Shown here piece after piece: positions 1-7,601 of a DNA stretch of 64,000 nt. The stretch covers positions 1-64,000 of the forward strand of contig JBATSB010000109.1 in assembly GCA_049293015.1 (NCBI GenBank). The letters are read 5' to 3'. The notes below the pieces were generated by a model. That model was not told the origin of the DNA. It ran no database searches and worked only from the letters and a program-made list of their open reading frames with translations. Position 1 is the stretch's first letter. Every line of letters begins with the position of its first letter. A program made the position numbers and the translations under genes. The stretch is from UBA2330 sp049293015 (GTDB taxonomy: Bacteria > Bacteroidota > Ignavibacteria > Tepidaquicellales > Tepidaquicellaceae).

Positions 1-10
1 TTTGTTTCAT
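1..10 (-). CDS. 5' end of a divergent gene, runs out of window
   Basis: Only the first three codons are visible. On the minus strand an ATG is preceded at about 6 nt by an AAGGA-type ribosome-binding sequence, and codons AAA and CAA follow. The good Shine-Dalgarno match and the dyads upstream make a real start likely, but nothing can be said about the product. Confidence 0.4.
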
Positions 11-42
11 AAGGGTTCCTTTCGGTTAAGAAGTTCATATGC

Positions 43-79
43 TACGAAAGATTTCGTATTACTACGAAAATAATTCGTA
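43..79. promoter_or_regulatory. two tandem TACGAA dyads (operator-like)
   Basis: A perfect inverted repeat TACGAAA-GA-TTTCGTA (43-58) is followed 4 nt later by TACGAA-AATAA-TTCGTA (63-79), giving four TACGAA half-sites. They lie 33-69 nt upstream of the divergent minus-strand start at position 10, where an operator would be expected. rho lies 370 nt away, so the divergent gene is the likelier target. The binding protein is unknown. Confidence 0.4.
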
Positions 80-84
80 CTAAC

Positions 85-180
85 TCAAATTGAAAGTGAG
101 CCCTTTTGTTAATTTACCGACGGCGAAGTTGTGAATTGGTTCAAAATTAAAGTCAGCACTTTAGTTAATTTATTGCCGGC
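85..180 (+). repeat. diverged 40-bp direct repeat
   Basis: Positions 85-124 and 141-180 align without gaps and agree at roughly 31 or 32 of 40 bases. Both copies contain TTAGTTAATTTA-like and CGGC-ending segments. No open reading frame or strong hairpin is apparent. It may be an old tandem duplication in the divergent intergenic region. Confidence 0.4.
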
Positions 181-279
181 TCGAAAAATTTACATTAACT
201 AATGAAAGATCCATTGAGACTCAGATATTTTCGGAATAAATTATTTTCTCCAAATTTTCAAATGTATTAAATTTATAAC

Positions 280-310
280 TTGATAATATTTATTATTTGT
301 AATAGTTTTG
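280..310 (+). promoter_or_regulatory. candidate rho promoter, TTG-N20-TAGTTTTG
   Basis: TTG at 280-282 and TAGTTTTG at 303-310 are 20 nt apart and match the Bacteroidota housekeeping sigma consensus (TTG ... TAnnTTTG). Transcription would begin near 317 and give a leader of about 135 nt before rho. The same N20 spacing is seen before glgA, which strengthens the call. Confidence 0.4.
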
Positions 311-452
311 GGCACATCAAATAACACACCTTATTTCTGCTTAAGGAAATTATTGAAAACATTACAGTTCGTTATTATATTAAAAATTTTTTCGTTAATA
401 ATACTTTATAATTAATCACCCCGATTTTCCTTCACAAGAAAGGACACAACTT

Positions 453-1832
453 ATGGAAACAAAGACCGGCAATAAATCAGCACACAATTCTAATTCAAAT
501 TCTAAAGACTCAAAAGAATTAAAAGATCCTAAAGACTTGAATGACTCAAAAGATTTGAAAGACTCAAAAGATCCAAAAGACACAAAAAATGTGACTGATT
601 TCAAATCAAAAAAAGTATCTGAGCTTATAGATATCGCAAAAGCACTCGGAGTATCCGGATACAGCGACCTGAAAAAACAGGAGTTAATATTTAAGATCAT
701 CGAAGCTCAGGCAAAGAGAGACGGATTCGCTTATGCAGTAGGAGTACTTGAAGTACTTCCTGACGGATACGGATTCCTTCGATCGGTAGATTATAATTAT
801 CTTCCTTCACCTGATGACATTTATGTTTCACCTTCACAGATAAAAAAGTTTCTGCTCAGAACAGGTGACACTGTAAGCGGGCAGGTAAGACCTCCAAAAG
901 AAGGAGAAAGATTTTTTGCATTACTAAAAGTCGAATCAGTAAACTTTGAAAATCCCGATACGATACGCGACAGGATCCTGTTTGATAATCTGACACCGTT
1001 ATATCCTGAAGAAAGATTTAATCTTGAATCCACACCGGGAGAATATTCCATGAGGATCATGGATCTGTTTACACCAATTGGAAAAGGACAAAGAGGTCTG
1101 ATAGTGTCTTCTCCAAAAAGTGGTAAGACAATTTTACTTCAGACTCTTGCAAACAGCATTACAAGAAATCATCCGGAAGTACATCTTATAGTTTTACTTA
1201 TTGATGAAAGACCTGAAGAAGTAACCGACATGGAAAGGAATGTAAATGCCGAAGTCATTAGTTCAACATTCGACGAACCGCCAGAGAGGCACGTACAGGT
1301 TTCTGAAATTGTACTTCAGAAAGCAAAGAGACTTATCGAAGCAAAGAAAGACGTAGTCATTCTTCTCGACAGTATCACCAGACTTGCGAGAGCACACAAC
1401 ACAGTAATTCCTCACAGCGGAAAGATCCTGTCAGGTGGTGTGGATGCAAATGCACTTCACAAGCCGAAGAGATTTTTCGGAGCTGCAAGAAATATTGATG
1501 AAGGCGGAAGTCTTACAATCATTGCTACAGCGCTTATAGAAACAGGCAGCAGAATGGATGAAGTTATTTTTGAAGAATTCAAAGGAACAGGTAATATGGA
1601 GATCGTGCTTGACCGAAGAATTTCCGACAGAAGAGTATTCCCTGCAATAGACTTAAATAAATCCGGTACCAGAAAAGAAGAGCTGCTTCTTGACAGTGAT
1701 GTACTTAACAGAGTATGGCTGCTGAGAAAGATCGTAGCTGATTATAACCCTGTAGAAGCTATGGAATTTTTGCTAGGCAAGATGAAAGGCACGAAGTCCA
1801 ATAAAGAGTTTTTAGCTTCCATGAATTCATAA
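453..1832 (+). CDS. rho: transcription termination factor Rho
   Basis: Rho is the hexameric RNA-dependent ATPase/helicase that ends transcription of untranslated RNA. After a charged N-terminal extension come a Rho N-terminal SAP-like segment (about 50-90, VSELIDIAKALGV), the cold-shock-like RNA-binding domain (about 95-170, with the typical GYGFLR), and a RecA-type ATPase. The ATPase shows the Walker A motif PKSGKT (221-226), LLDSITRLARAHN as Walker B and Q-loop, and GGSLTIIATALIETGSRMD as the R-loop/arginine-finger region. The length, 459 aa, is slightly above the usual 420 because of the N-terminal (KDx)n stretch. An AGAAAGGA sequence precedes the ATG. The RNase G gene begins 26 nt after the stop, so a termination factor and an RNA-processing enzyme are probably co-transcribed. 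Confidence 0.97.
   Translation: METKTGNKSAHNSNSNSKDSKELKDPKDLNDSKDLKDSKDPKDTKNVTDFKSKKVSELIDIAKALGVSGYSDLKKQELIFKIIEAQAKRDGFAYAVGVLEVLPDGYGFLRSVDYNYLPSPDDIYVSPSQIKKFLLRTGDTVSGQVRPPKEGERFFALLKVESVNFENPDTIRDRILFDNLTPLYPEERFNLESTPGEYSMRIMDLFTPIGKGQRGLIVSSPKSGKTILLQTLANSITRNHPEVHLIVLLIDERPEEVTDMERNVNAEVISSTFDEPPERHVQVSEIVLQKAKRLIEAKKDVVILLDSITRLARAHNTVIPHSGKILSGGVDANALHKPKRFFGAARNIDEGGSLTIIATALIETGSRMDEVIFEEFKGTGNMEIVLDRRISDRRVFPAIDLNKSGTRKEELLLDSDVLNRVWLLRKIVADYNPVEAMEFLLGKMKGTKSNKEFLASMNS
504..593 (+). repeat. 9-bp tandem repeat inside rho, encodes (KDx)10
   Basis: Residues 18-47 of Rho read as ten consecutive triplets of the form Lys-Asp-any (KDS, KEL, KDP, KDL, NDS, KDL, KDS, KDP, KDT, KNV). 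The DNA is a degenerate 9-bp minisatellite of the form aaagayNNN. It lies in the non-conserved N-terminal arm and should be disordered and highly charged. Confidence 0.8.
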
Positions 1833-1858
1833 CGCATCTGTGAAAATCTGCTGACTTT

Positions 1859-3421
1859 ATGAAGAAAGTTATACTAATCAATTCGGTTTCGGAAGACATC
1901 AGAATAGCAATTACCGAAGACGGTAAGCTCGCTGAGTTTTTTTTAGACACCCCCGCAAAGGAAAGAAATGTCGGAGACATTTACTTAGGAAAAGTAGGTA
2001 AAGTGATCCCAGGTATCAGGGCAGCTTTTATTGACCTTGGTTTTAAACAGGATGCCTTCCTCCATTTTTCTGATATTGGAAATACACTTTCTGAATATGC
2101 TTCAATGATCGGTGATGATCCTGATGTAGAAGAGGATGATGACGATGAAGAAGAAGAAACTCCACCGGTAAATACCCGCGAAGATTACAGAAAAAATCCG
2201 ATGCTTGAAAAAGGTCAGGACATTGTGATACAGATCACAAAAGAGCCTGTTGCAAGTAAAGGATTCAGAGTCACGACAAAAGTTTCACTGCCCGGCAGAT
2301 ATCTTGTACTGATACCATTCGAAAAAAAGATAGGACTTTCCAAACAAATTTATAATCCGCGTGAAAAAAGACGGCTCAGAAGTATTGTAAAATCCAATGT
2401 CCCAAAAGGATTTGGAGTTATCATTCGGACTGTAGCTGCCGGACAGGAGGAGAATTTAATACTCGATGATCTTAACAGTCTGATAGTAATGTGGAATGAC
2501 ATTCAGGCAAAAGCCAAATCTTCACAAACGCCATTTATTTTATATAAAGATGTTTCGACTACTTCTTCTGTGGTCAGGGATATGTTCAAGGAAGATATAA
2601 CCAAAGTTATAGTTGATTCCAAAAAACTTTACAGGGAGATTAAAACTTATGTCGATGAGACCTCACCGGAGTTTTCAGGAAAGATTGAGCAATACACAGG
2701 TAATCAGCCTTTGTTTGATGTATATAATATTGAAAAACAGATAGAGGAATCACTTCAGAGAAAAGTATGGCTCAAGAGCGGTGGATATATTATCATTGAG
2801 GCGACTGAAGCTATGACAGTTGTAGATGTAAACAGCGGAAAATATGCCAGACACAGGGATCAGGAAGTCAATACTTTAAATACAAATCTTGAATCTGCAA
2901 AGGAAATAGTAAGACAGATCAGACTGCGTGATATCGGAGGTATCATTGTAATAGATTTTATAGATCAGTATGATGAAAAGAACAGAAGAAAGCTTTATGA
3001 AGAAGTAAAAAAAGAATTCAGAAATGACAGAGCAAAATCCACTATACTTCCTGTCAGCGAATTCGGAATAGTCGAGATCACGAGACAGAGGATCAGGCAG
3101 AATATAATTCATACAATTTCCGACAGATGTCCGATGTGCAGAGGCACGGGACATGTCCAGTCAAAATCCACTTTTATAAACAGGTTTGAAAGATGGATGA
3201 AAAGATATCAGGGCGGAAATAACGGCAAGAGCATCTTAGTAACAGTTAATCCATTTATAAAAAATTATCTTACAGAAGGATTTATCAGCCGCATTACAAA
3301 ATTGAAAATAAGCAATTTCCTTAACATACAGCTTGTAGAGGATGAAAATCTTGCACTTGATGAGTTCAAGGTATTTTCAAAAAAAGCAAATAAAGATGTA
3401 ACTGAAGAGTTTGATAACTGA
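1859..3421 (+). CDS. rng: ribonuclease G/E family endoribonuclease
   Basis: A single-strand-specific endoribonuclease for rRNA processing and mRNA decay. The N-terminal S1 domain (about 35-130) carries GDIYLGKVGKVIPGIRAAFIDLG and is interrupted by an acidic insert at about residues 85-101 (a run of Asp/Glu). The catalytic DNase I-like domain shows ATEAMTVVDVNSGKY and IVIDFID, with the two metal-binding aspartates. The zinc-link CPMCRGTG lies near residue 424. At 520 aa it has RNase G length and lacks the long RNase E scaffold tail. It follows rho by 26 nt and converges tail-to-tail with the DUF971 gene, with 4 nt between their ends. Confidence 0.95.
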   Translation: MKKVILINSVSEDIRIAITEDGKLAEFFLDTPAKERNVGDIYLGKVGKVIPGIRAAFIDLGFKQDAFLHFSDIGNTLSEYASMIGDDPDVEEDDDDEEEETPPVNTREDYRKNPMLEKGQDIVIQITKEPVASKGFRVTTKVSLPGRYLVLIPFEKKIGLSKQIYNPREKRRLRSIVKSNVPKGFGVIIRTVAAGQEENLILDDLNSLIVMWNDIQAKAKSSQTPFILYKDVSTTSSVVRDMFKEDITKVIVDSKKLYREIKTYVDETSPEFSGKIEQYTGNQPLFDVYNIEKQIEESLQRKVWLKSGGYIIIEATEAMTVVDVNSGKYARHRDQEVNTLNTNLESAKEIVRQIRLRDIGGIIVIDFIDQYDEKNRRKLYEEVKKEFRNDRAKSTILPVSEFGIVEITRQRIRQNIIHTISDRCPMCRGTGHVQSKSTFINRFERWMKRYQGGNNGKSILVTVNPFIKNYLTEGFISRITKLKISNFLNIQLVEDENLALDEFKVFSKKANKDVTEEFDN

Positions 3422-3425
3422 TACA

Positions 3426-3746
3426 TCAGTCTTTACTTTCAGTTTTATTTTCAGATAATCCCTTTAAATACTCCCACGAATAAATACCGGTATTGTGACC
3501 GTCTTTCCAGAAGATCTGAATCGCATAATTTCCGACAGGTTCTATTTTTTCCAGCTCATAAAATCCGGCAGCTTTAAACGGATCTTTGATCGGAATATAA
3601 CTGCTGAAGAGTACAGTCTCACCTTTGCAATGCACGCAGGGACATTCATCTCTCAGTAAATTTATATCCAGTTCGGAAACAGAATTATCATTCCACTCTA
3701 AAGTAAGTTTGTTATCTTCGGATCTTTTTAATTTTTTTGGTTTCAT
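3426..3746 (-). CDS. DUF971 family protein
   Basis: A 106-aa protein that is one complete DUF971 domain, the small fold also found at the N-terminus of gamma-butyrobetaine hydroxylases. Family features seen are SVSELDINLLRDECPCVHC near the N-terminus, two close cysteines (CPCVHC) and the C-terminal NYAIQIFWKDGHNTGIYSWEYL. In other bacteria DUF971 proteins are sometimes linked to Fe-S cluster carriers, but nothing nearby supports that here. The function is unknown. It probably has its own promoter in the repeat-bearing gap upstream. Confidence 0.85.
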   Translation of the reverse strand: MKPKKLKRSEDNKLTLEWNDNSVSELDINLLRDECPCVHCKGETVLFSSYIPIKDPFKAAGFYELEKIEPVGNYAIQIFWKDGHNTGIYSWEYLKGLSENKTESKD

Positions 3747-3766
3747 ATAAATAATTTAGTTTTTTT

Positions 3767-3936
3767 ATTCTTTACCCGCAGAGTCCGAAGAGCACGAGAC
3801 TTTTCGGAAACGGTAAAATTGTAATCTTTATATTTGTAATTTGAAATTTATAATTTGAAATAATTCTTTACCCGCAGAGTCCGAAGAGCACGAGACTCTG
3901 CGGAAACAAAGCTTTTTTATTCTTTCCCTCAGAAAC
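3767..3936. repeat. two-copy 45-bp hairpin repeat plus a deleted third copy
   Basis: Positions 3767-3811 and 3863-3907 share 35 identical bases followed by a nearly identical tail. A short third copy at 3919-3936 has the two ends joined without the middle. In copy 2 the arms CCGCAGAGTC (3872-3881) and GACTCTGCGG (3894-3903) form a perfect 10-bp stem; copy 1 has a weakened stem. The sequence GGTTTCATATAAA-AATTTAG around the DUF971 start is also echoed at 3950-3970, so the gap seems to have grown by local duplication. No classical terminator T-run follows in the minus direction. Confidence 0.7.
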
Positions 3937-3988
3937 AAATAATTTTTTTGGTTTCATATAAAAAATTTAGTTTTTTTTTATTCAGTTA

Positions 3989-5254
3989 TTATTTTGGGGA
4001 ATTCTGATCAATATCTGACTTATGAATTTCTTTAAAATTTCCTTCGGTACCTTTCAAAAGTAATTCTTTGCTTTTTGGAAATTCCTTTACTTTAATGTAG
4101 ATCATAAAAGCATTCACAAAAAGCATTATTCCTGCAATAAGAAAAATATACCGCATATCAATTTTAAAAAGCAGTGCTGTACAGATCAGCGGTCCGAGCA
4201 GATTCCCAAGCAAAGTGAAACTGGAAGCAATTCCCATTATACCGCTTTTTCTTTCATCGCTTATATATTTGTTTATGTTTGCATAAATGACAGGAATGAT
4301 CCCGCCGACGCACAGTCCGAGAAAAGCTCTTACAGGAAAAAGCATGTATGGGTCATATACAAATGAATGTAAACAATAAGCTATTCCTGCACCTGTAATT
4401 GCAATAATAATATTCTTTTTAAAACTTTTCGTATCATTTCTTTTTCCCCACCATGGAGATGAGATCACGCTGAAAACTCCGAGAGTTGCAAATATTGCTC
4501 CTGTAAGAGTCGAGAGATATTCTGTACCGGTTGTTATTGACTCTACAAAAAGTGCAAAGACAGGCTGCGCGACAGTGATCGAGATCTGCAGAAAAAGTAT
4601 AGAAATCATTGACATCAGAAGAAAAGATCTTGAGAATACATATTTATAATTATCAGAAAGTGAAAAACGCCGTGTTGAAATTTGTTTAGGAGGTTCTTTA
4701 ACATTTATGAGTACAAGTATCCCACTGATTATGCAAAGCACAGACGTTACAAAAAATACAGTTTTATATGATGTCATATCTGAAATGATTCCGCCGATAA
4801 ACGGTCCAATTACTGTTCCTGATGAGATAGAAGTCTGCAGAATTCCAATAGCATATCCTGACTTTTCTTTTGGAGTGCCTGATGAAACTAGTGCCAGCGA
4901 AGATGCAATAAATCCACTGATCCCTCCCTGCACCATTCTGAAAATAAAAAGCTGATACACATCTGCTGAAAGTCCGATCAAAAGCTGTGAGATTGCTAGA
5001 CCAAAAATGGCACGAAGTACCATTGTTTTTTTTCCGAATCTGTCACCAAGCATTCCCCAGACAGGCGTAAGGATAAATGATAAAATAAACGGACCACTGA
5101 ATACAAGTCCGCTCCAGAATTCGAGTTCTTGAATTTCAGTTATTCCCAGCTCACGGATATAAAACGGCAGAAATGGAATTACCATATTCATACCTGCCAT
5201 TGCAACAAACTGTGAGATCCAGATGCTGTATAGATTTTTCTTCCAGTTCTCCAA
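3989..5254 (-). CDS. MFS efflux transporter (MdtG/Bmr-like)
   Basis: A 12-helix major facilitator superfamily antiporter of the inner membrane. The N-terminus (ENWKKNLYSIWISQF then MVIPFLPFYIRELG) matches drug-exporting MFS proteins of the MdtG type. The loop 2-3 motif is GMLGDRFGKKTMV, and motif C-like glycines occur in helix 5 (SGTVIGPFIGGIISD). The conserved start requires TTG as initiation codon, because the next ATG would remove the first helix. The 421-aa length fits the family. It is a single gene and the substrate cannot be predicted. Confidence 0.85.
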   Translation of the reverse strand: MENWKKNLYSIWISQFVAMAGMNMVIPFLPFYIRELGITEIQELEFWSGLVFSGPFILSFILTPVWGMLGDRFGKKTMVLRAIFGLAISQLLIGLSADVYQLFIFRMVQGGISGFIASSLALVSSGTPKEKSGYAIGILQTSISSGTVIGPFIGGIISDMTSYKTVFFVTSVLCIISGILVLINVKEPPKQISTRRFSLSDNYKYVFSRSFLLMSMISILFLQISITVAQPVFALFVESITTGTEYLSTLTGAIFATLGVFSVISSPWWGKRNDTKSFKKNIIIAITGAGIAYCLHSFVYDPYMLFPVRAFLGLCVGGIIPVIYANINKYISDERKSGIMGIASSFTLLGNLLGPLICTALLFKIDMRYIFLIAGIMLFVNAFMIYIKVKEFPKSKELLLKGTEGNFKEIHKSDIDQNSPK

Positions 5255-5438
5255 TCAGAAAGATGTAAGGTTTATTATAAATGGATTATTAAATTATATA
5301 AGAAGTTACAAATGATAATGTAATTTTACAATTGAGAACAAGGATACAGTCTGATCATTAAAGCTTTGAAAACAATTAATTCCTGAAATACATTTTTTAT
5401 AAATAGCAAATGTTTTAAATCAGTGTTTTATTAATTCA

Positions 5439-5469
5439 TTGCTAATCTTTATGTGAATAATTATTTTTG
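5439..5469 (+). promoter_or_regulatory. candidate glgA promoter, TTG-N20-TATTTTTG
   Basis: TTG at 5439-5441 and TATTTTTG at 5462-5469 are 20 nt apart, the same architecture as the rho candidate. The predicted start near 5476 leaves a 5' leader of only about 13 nt before the glgA ATG, with no obvious Shine-Dalgarno sequence. Confidence 0.5.
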
Positions 5470-5488
5470 TCAGAAAAAATATCCTTGA

Positions 5489-6973
5489 ATGGCAAAAGGT
5501 TTTAATGTACTGTTTGTAACCAGCGAAGTTTTTCCGTATTCAAAGACGGGTGGCTTGGCAGACATTTCGAATTCCCTTCCACAGGCACTTAACTCATTAG
5601 GAAACGACGTTAGAATTGTTTCTCCGAAGTATGGTCAGCTTGATGAAAGAAAATTACAGATACATGAGATAAAAAGATTAAAAGATCTTAAGATCACTGC
5701 TAACGGTAAAGAAACTAAGTTCAGCATAAAATCTTCTTTTATTCATGGAAAAAATACCAAAGCTCAGATGTATCTTCTTGAGAGTCAGGATTATTTCAAG
5801 AACAAAGGCATTTATCAGAATTCGAAAACAAAAAAAGATTTTCCGAATAATGATGAGCGGTATATATTTTTCTGTAAAGCGGCTATTGAGATACTTGAGA
5901 TATTGCAATGGAAGCCGGATGTCATTCACTGTAATGACTGGCAGACTGGACTTATACCTGCTATGATCAAAACAATTTACAGCAATAACAATTATTTAAA
6001 AGATATAAAGACTCTTTTTACAATTCACAATCTTGCATACCAGGGTAATTTCCCAAAATCAAAATTTCATAAGACCGGTCTTCCTGATTCAGTATTAACT
6101 GATAAAGGCGGGCTTCATTATGGGCAGTTCAGTTTCTTAAAAACGGGACTTAACTTTGCCGATAAAATTTCGACTGTGAGTGAAAGATATGCTGAAGAAA
6201 TCAGATCAGATAAGGAATTCGGATGCGGTCTGGAAGATGTGCTGAAGGCTAGAAAAAAAGATATGGTCGGAATACTTAACGGGATTGATTATTCAATTTG
6301 GAATCCTGTCGTAGATAAGCTTATTCCATACAGGTACACATATCAGGAAATTCCTTTAAAATACGAAAACAAGCGTGAGCTTCTTGAGAAATATAAAATA
6401 GAATATGATGAAGAGATACCGCTGCTTGGAATTATCAGCAGACTTGTAGATCAGAAAGGTTTTGATCTTATAGAAAAGATTCTGCCGCAACTTATGAAAG
6501 AAGATGTAAAGTTAATTATACTTGGTGAAGGTGAAGAGAAATATCAGAAATTTTTAAAGAATGCTGAGAAGAAATATAAAGGAAAGCTGATAGTAATAAT
6601 AGGATTTGATGAGACTCTTGCACATCAGATCGAGGCAGCTTCAGATATGTTTCTTATGCCTTCAAAATATGAACCCTGCGGATTGAACCAGATGTATTCT
6701 CTCAGATACGGTACAGTACCGGTTGTAAGAAATACCGGCGGACTTGCAGATACGATAGTAGATTATAAAAAAGCAAACGGCAATGGATTTCTTTTTAATA
6801 AATATGACAGCAAGGAATTACTAAAGACTTTACTGACTGCTATTGATCTGTTTAAAAACAATAAATCCAAATGGAATAAACTTCTCAGACAGGGAATGTC
6901 ACTGGACTTTTCATGGAAGGTATCTGCCAAAAAATATATGAAACTTTATAAGAAAGTTTCCGGAGCGAAATAA
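5489..6973 (+). CDS. glgA: glycogen synthase (ADP-glucose type, GT5)
   Basis: Transfers glucose from ADP-glucose to the growing alpha-1,4-glucan in the cytoplasm. The N-terminal Rossmann domain starts with the diagnostic KTGGL motif (19-23) that binds the ADP-glucose phosphates. HCNDWQTGLIP and FTIHNLAYQGNFP are typical GT5 sequence. The C-terminal domain has the acceptor/donor segment PSKYEPCGLNQMYSLRYGTVPVVRNTGGLADT near residue 395. At 494 aa it is full length. The phosphatase gene follows after 16 nt, so they may share a message; no other glycogen gene is in the window. Confidence 0.95.
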   Translation: MAKGFNVLFVTSEVFPYSKTGGLADISNSLPQALNSLGNDVRIVSPKYGQLDERKLQIHEIKRLKDLKITANGKETKFSIKSSFIHGKNTKAQMYLLESQDYFKNKGIYQNSKTKKDFPNNDERYIFFCKAAIEILEILQWKPDVIHCNDWQTGLIPAMIKTIYSNNNYLKDIKTLFTIHNLAYQGNFPKSKFHKTGLPDSVLTDKGGLHYGQFSFLKTGLNFADKISTVSERYAEEIRSDKEFGCGLEDVLKARKKDMVGILNGIDYSIWNPVVDKLIPYRYTYQEIPLKYENKRELLEKYKIEYDEEIPLLGIISRLVDQKGFDLIEKILPQLMKEDVKLIILGEGEEKYQKFLKNAEKKYKGKLIVIIGFDETLAHQIEAASDMFLMPSKYEPCGLNQMYSLRYGTVPVVRNTGGLADTIVDYKKANGNGFLFNKYDSKELLKTLLTAIDLFKNNKSKWNKLLRQGMSLDFSWKVSAKKYMKLYKKVSGAK

Positions 6974-6989
6974 AAGATATACTTCGCAA

Positions 6990-7559
6990 ATGAATAAAGC
7001 AGTTTTTCTTGACAGGGACGGTACTTTGATTGAAGATGTAAATTATTTAAAAAAAAAAGAAGAGATCAGTATATATCCCGAAACTATAAAAGCACTTCGG
7101 AATTTTAAAAAATCCGGTTATCTTAATATTATCATTACAAACCAGTCCGGCATTGCACGGGGTTATTTCAGCGAAGATGACCTTGATGCAGTTCATATCG
7201 AATTAAGGAAAATGCTGACTGCAGACGGACAGGAACTTATAGAAGATATCTATTATTCACCCTTTCATATTGATGGAATTATAGAAAAATTTACTAAAGA
7301 AAGTAATTGCCGGAAGCCGGAAACGGGAATGATTGAAAAAGCAAAGATTGATCATGATCTGGATCTGAGCAGTTCTTTTTTTGTAGGAGACAGTTATACA
7401 GACATGCTTTGTGCTGAAAATGCAGGTATTAAAAAGATCTTGGTCAGGACCGGATATGGTGAGAGAGATTACAAAAAATGTATTGAAAATAAAATCATTC
7501 CTGATTTTTATGCCGGAAACATTTATGAGGCATCATTGTATATATTGAATTCCAATTAA
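6990..7559 (+). CDS. HAD-IIIA phosphatase, GmhB/HisB-N-like
   Basis: Resembles D-glycero-D-manno-heptose-1,7-bisphosphate 7-phosphatase, an enzyme of the LPS-core heptose pathway. The HAD motifs are complete: DRDGTLI (8-14) with both catalytic aspartates, TNQSG, RKPETGM and GDSYTDM. GmhB proteins normally hold a structural zinc through C-x-H near YYCPHH and C-x-C before RKP. Here these positions read YYSPFH and SNCRKP, so three of the four ligands are missing. The substrate could be heptose bisphosphate or another sugar phosphate. Its position after glgA does not decide this. Confidence 0.8.
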   Translation: MNKAVFLDRDGTLIEDVNYLKKKEEISIYPETIKALRNFKKSGYLNIIITNQSGIARGYFSEDDLDAVHIELRKMLTADGQELIEDIYYSPFHIDGIIEKFTKESNCRKPETGMIEKAKIDHDLDLSSSFFVGDSYTDMLCAENAGIKKILVRTGYGERDYKKCIENKIIPDFYAGNIYEASLYILNSN

Positions 7560-7601
7560 CAACTTAACAAAAAAAAGTAAAAACTTTTAAATAAAAATAT
7601 C

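Noticed and set aside
416..700. Minus-strand reading frame rich in SFESFKSF repeats opposite the start of rho
   Set aside because: It is the mirror of the 9-bp repeat coding (KDx)n in rho; low complexity and no start context.
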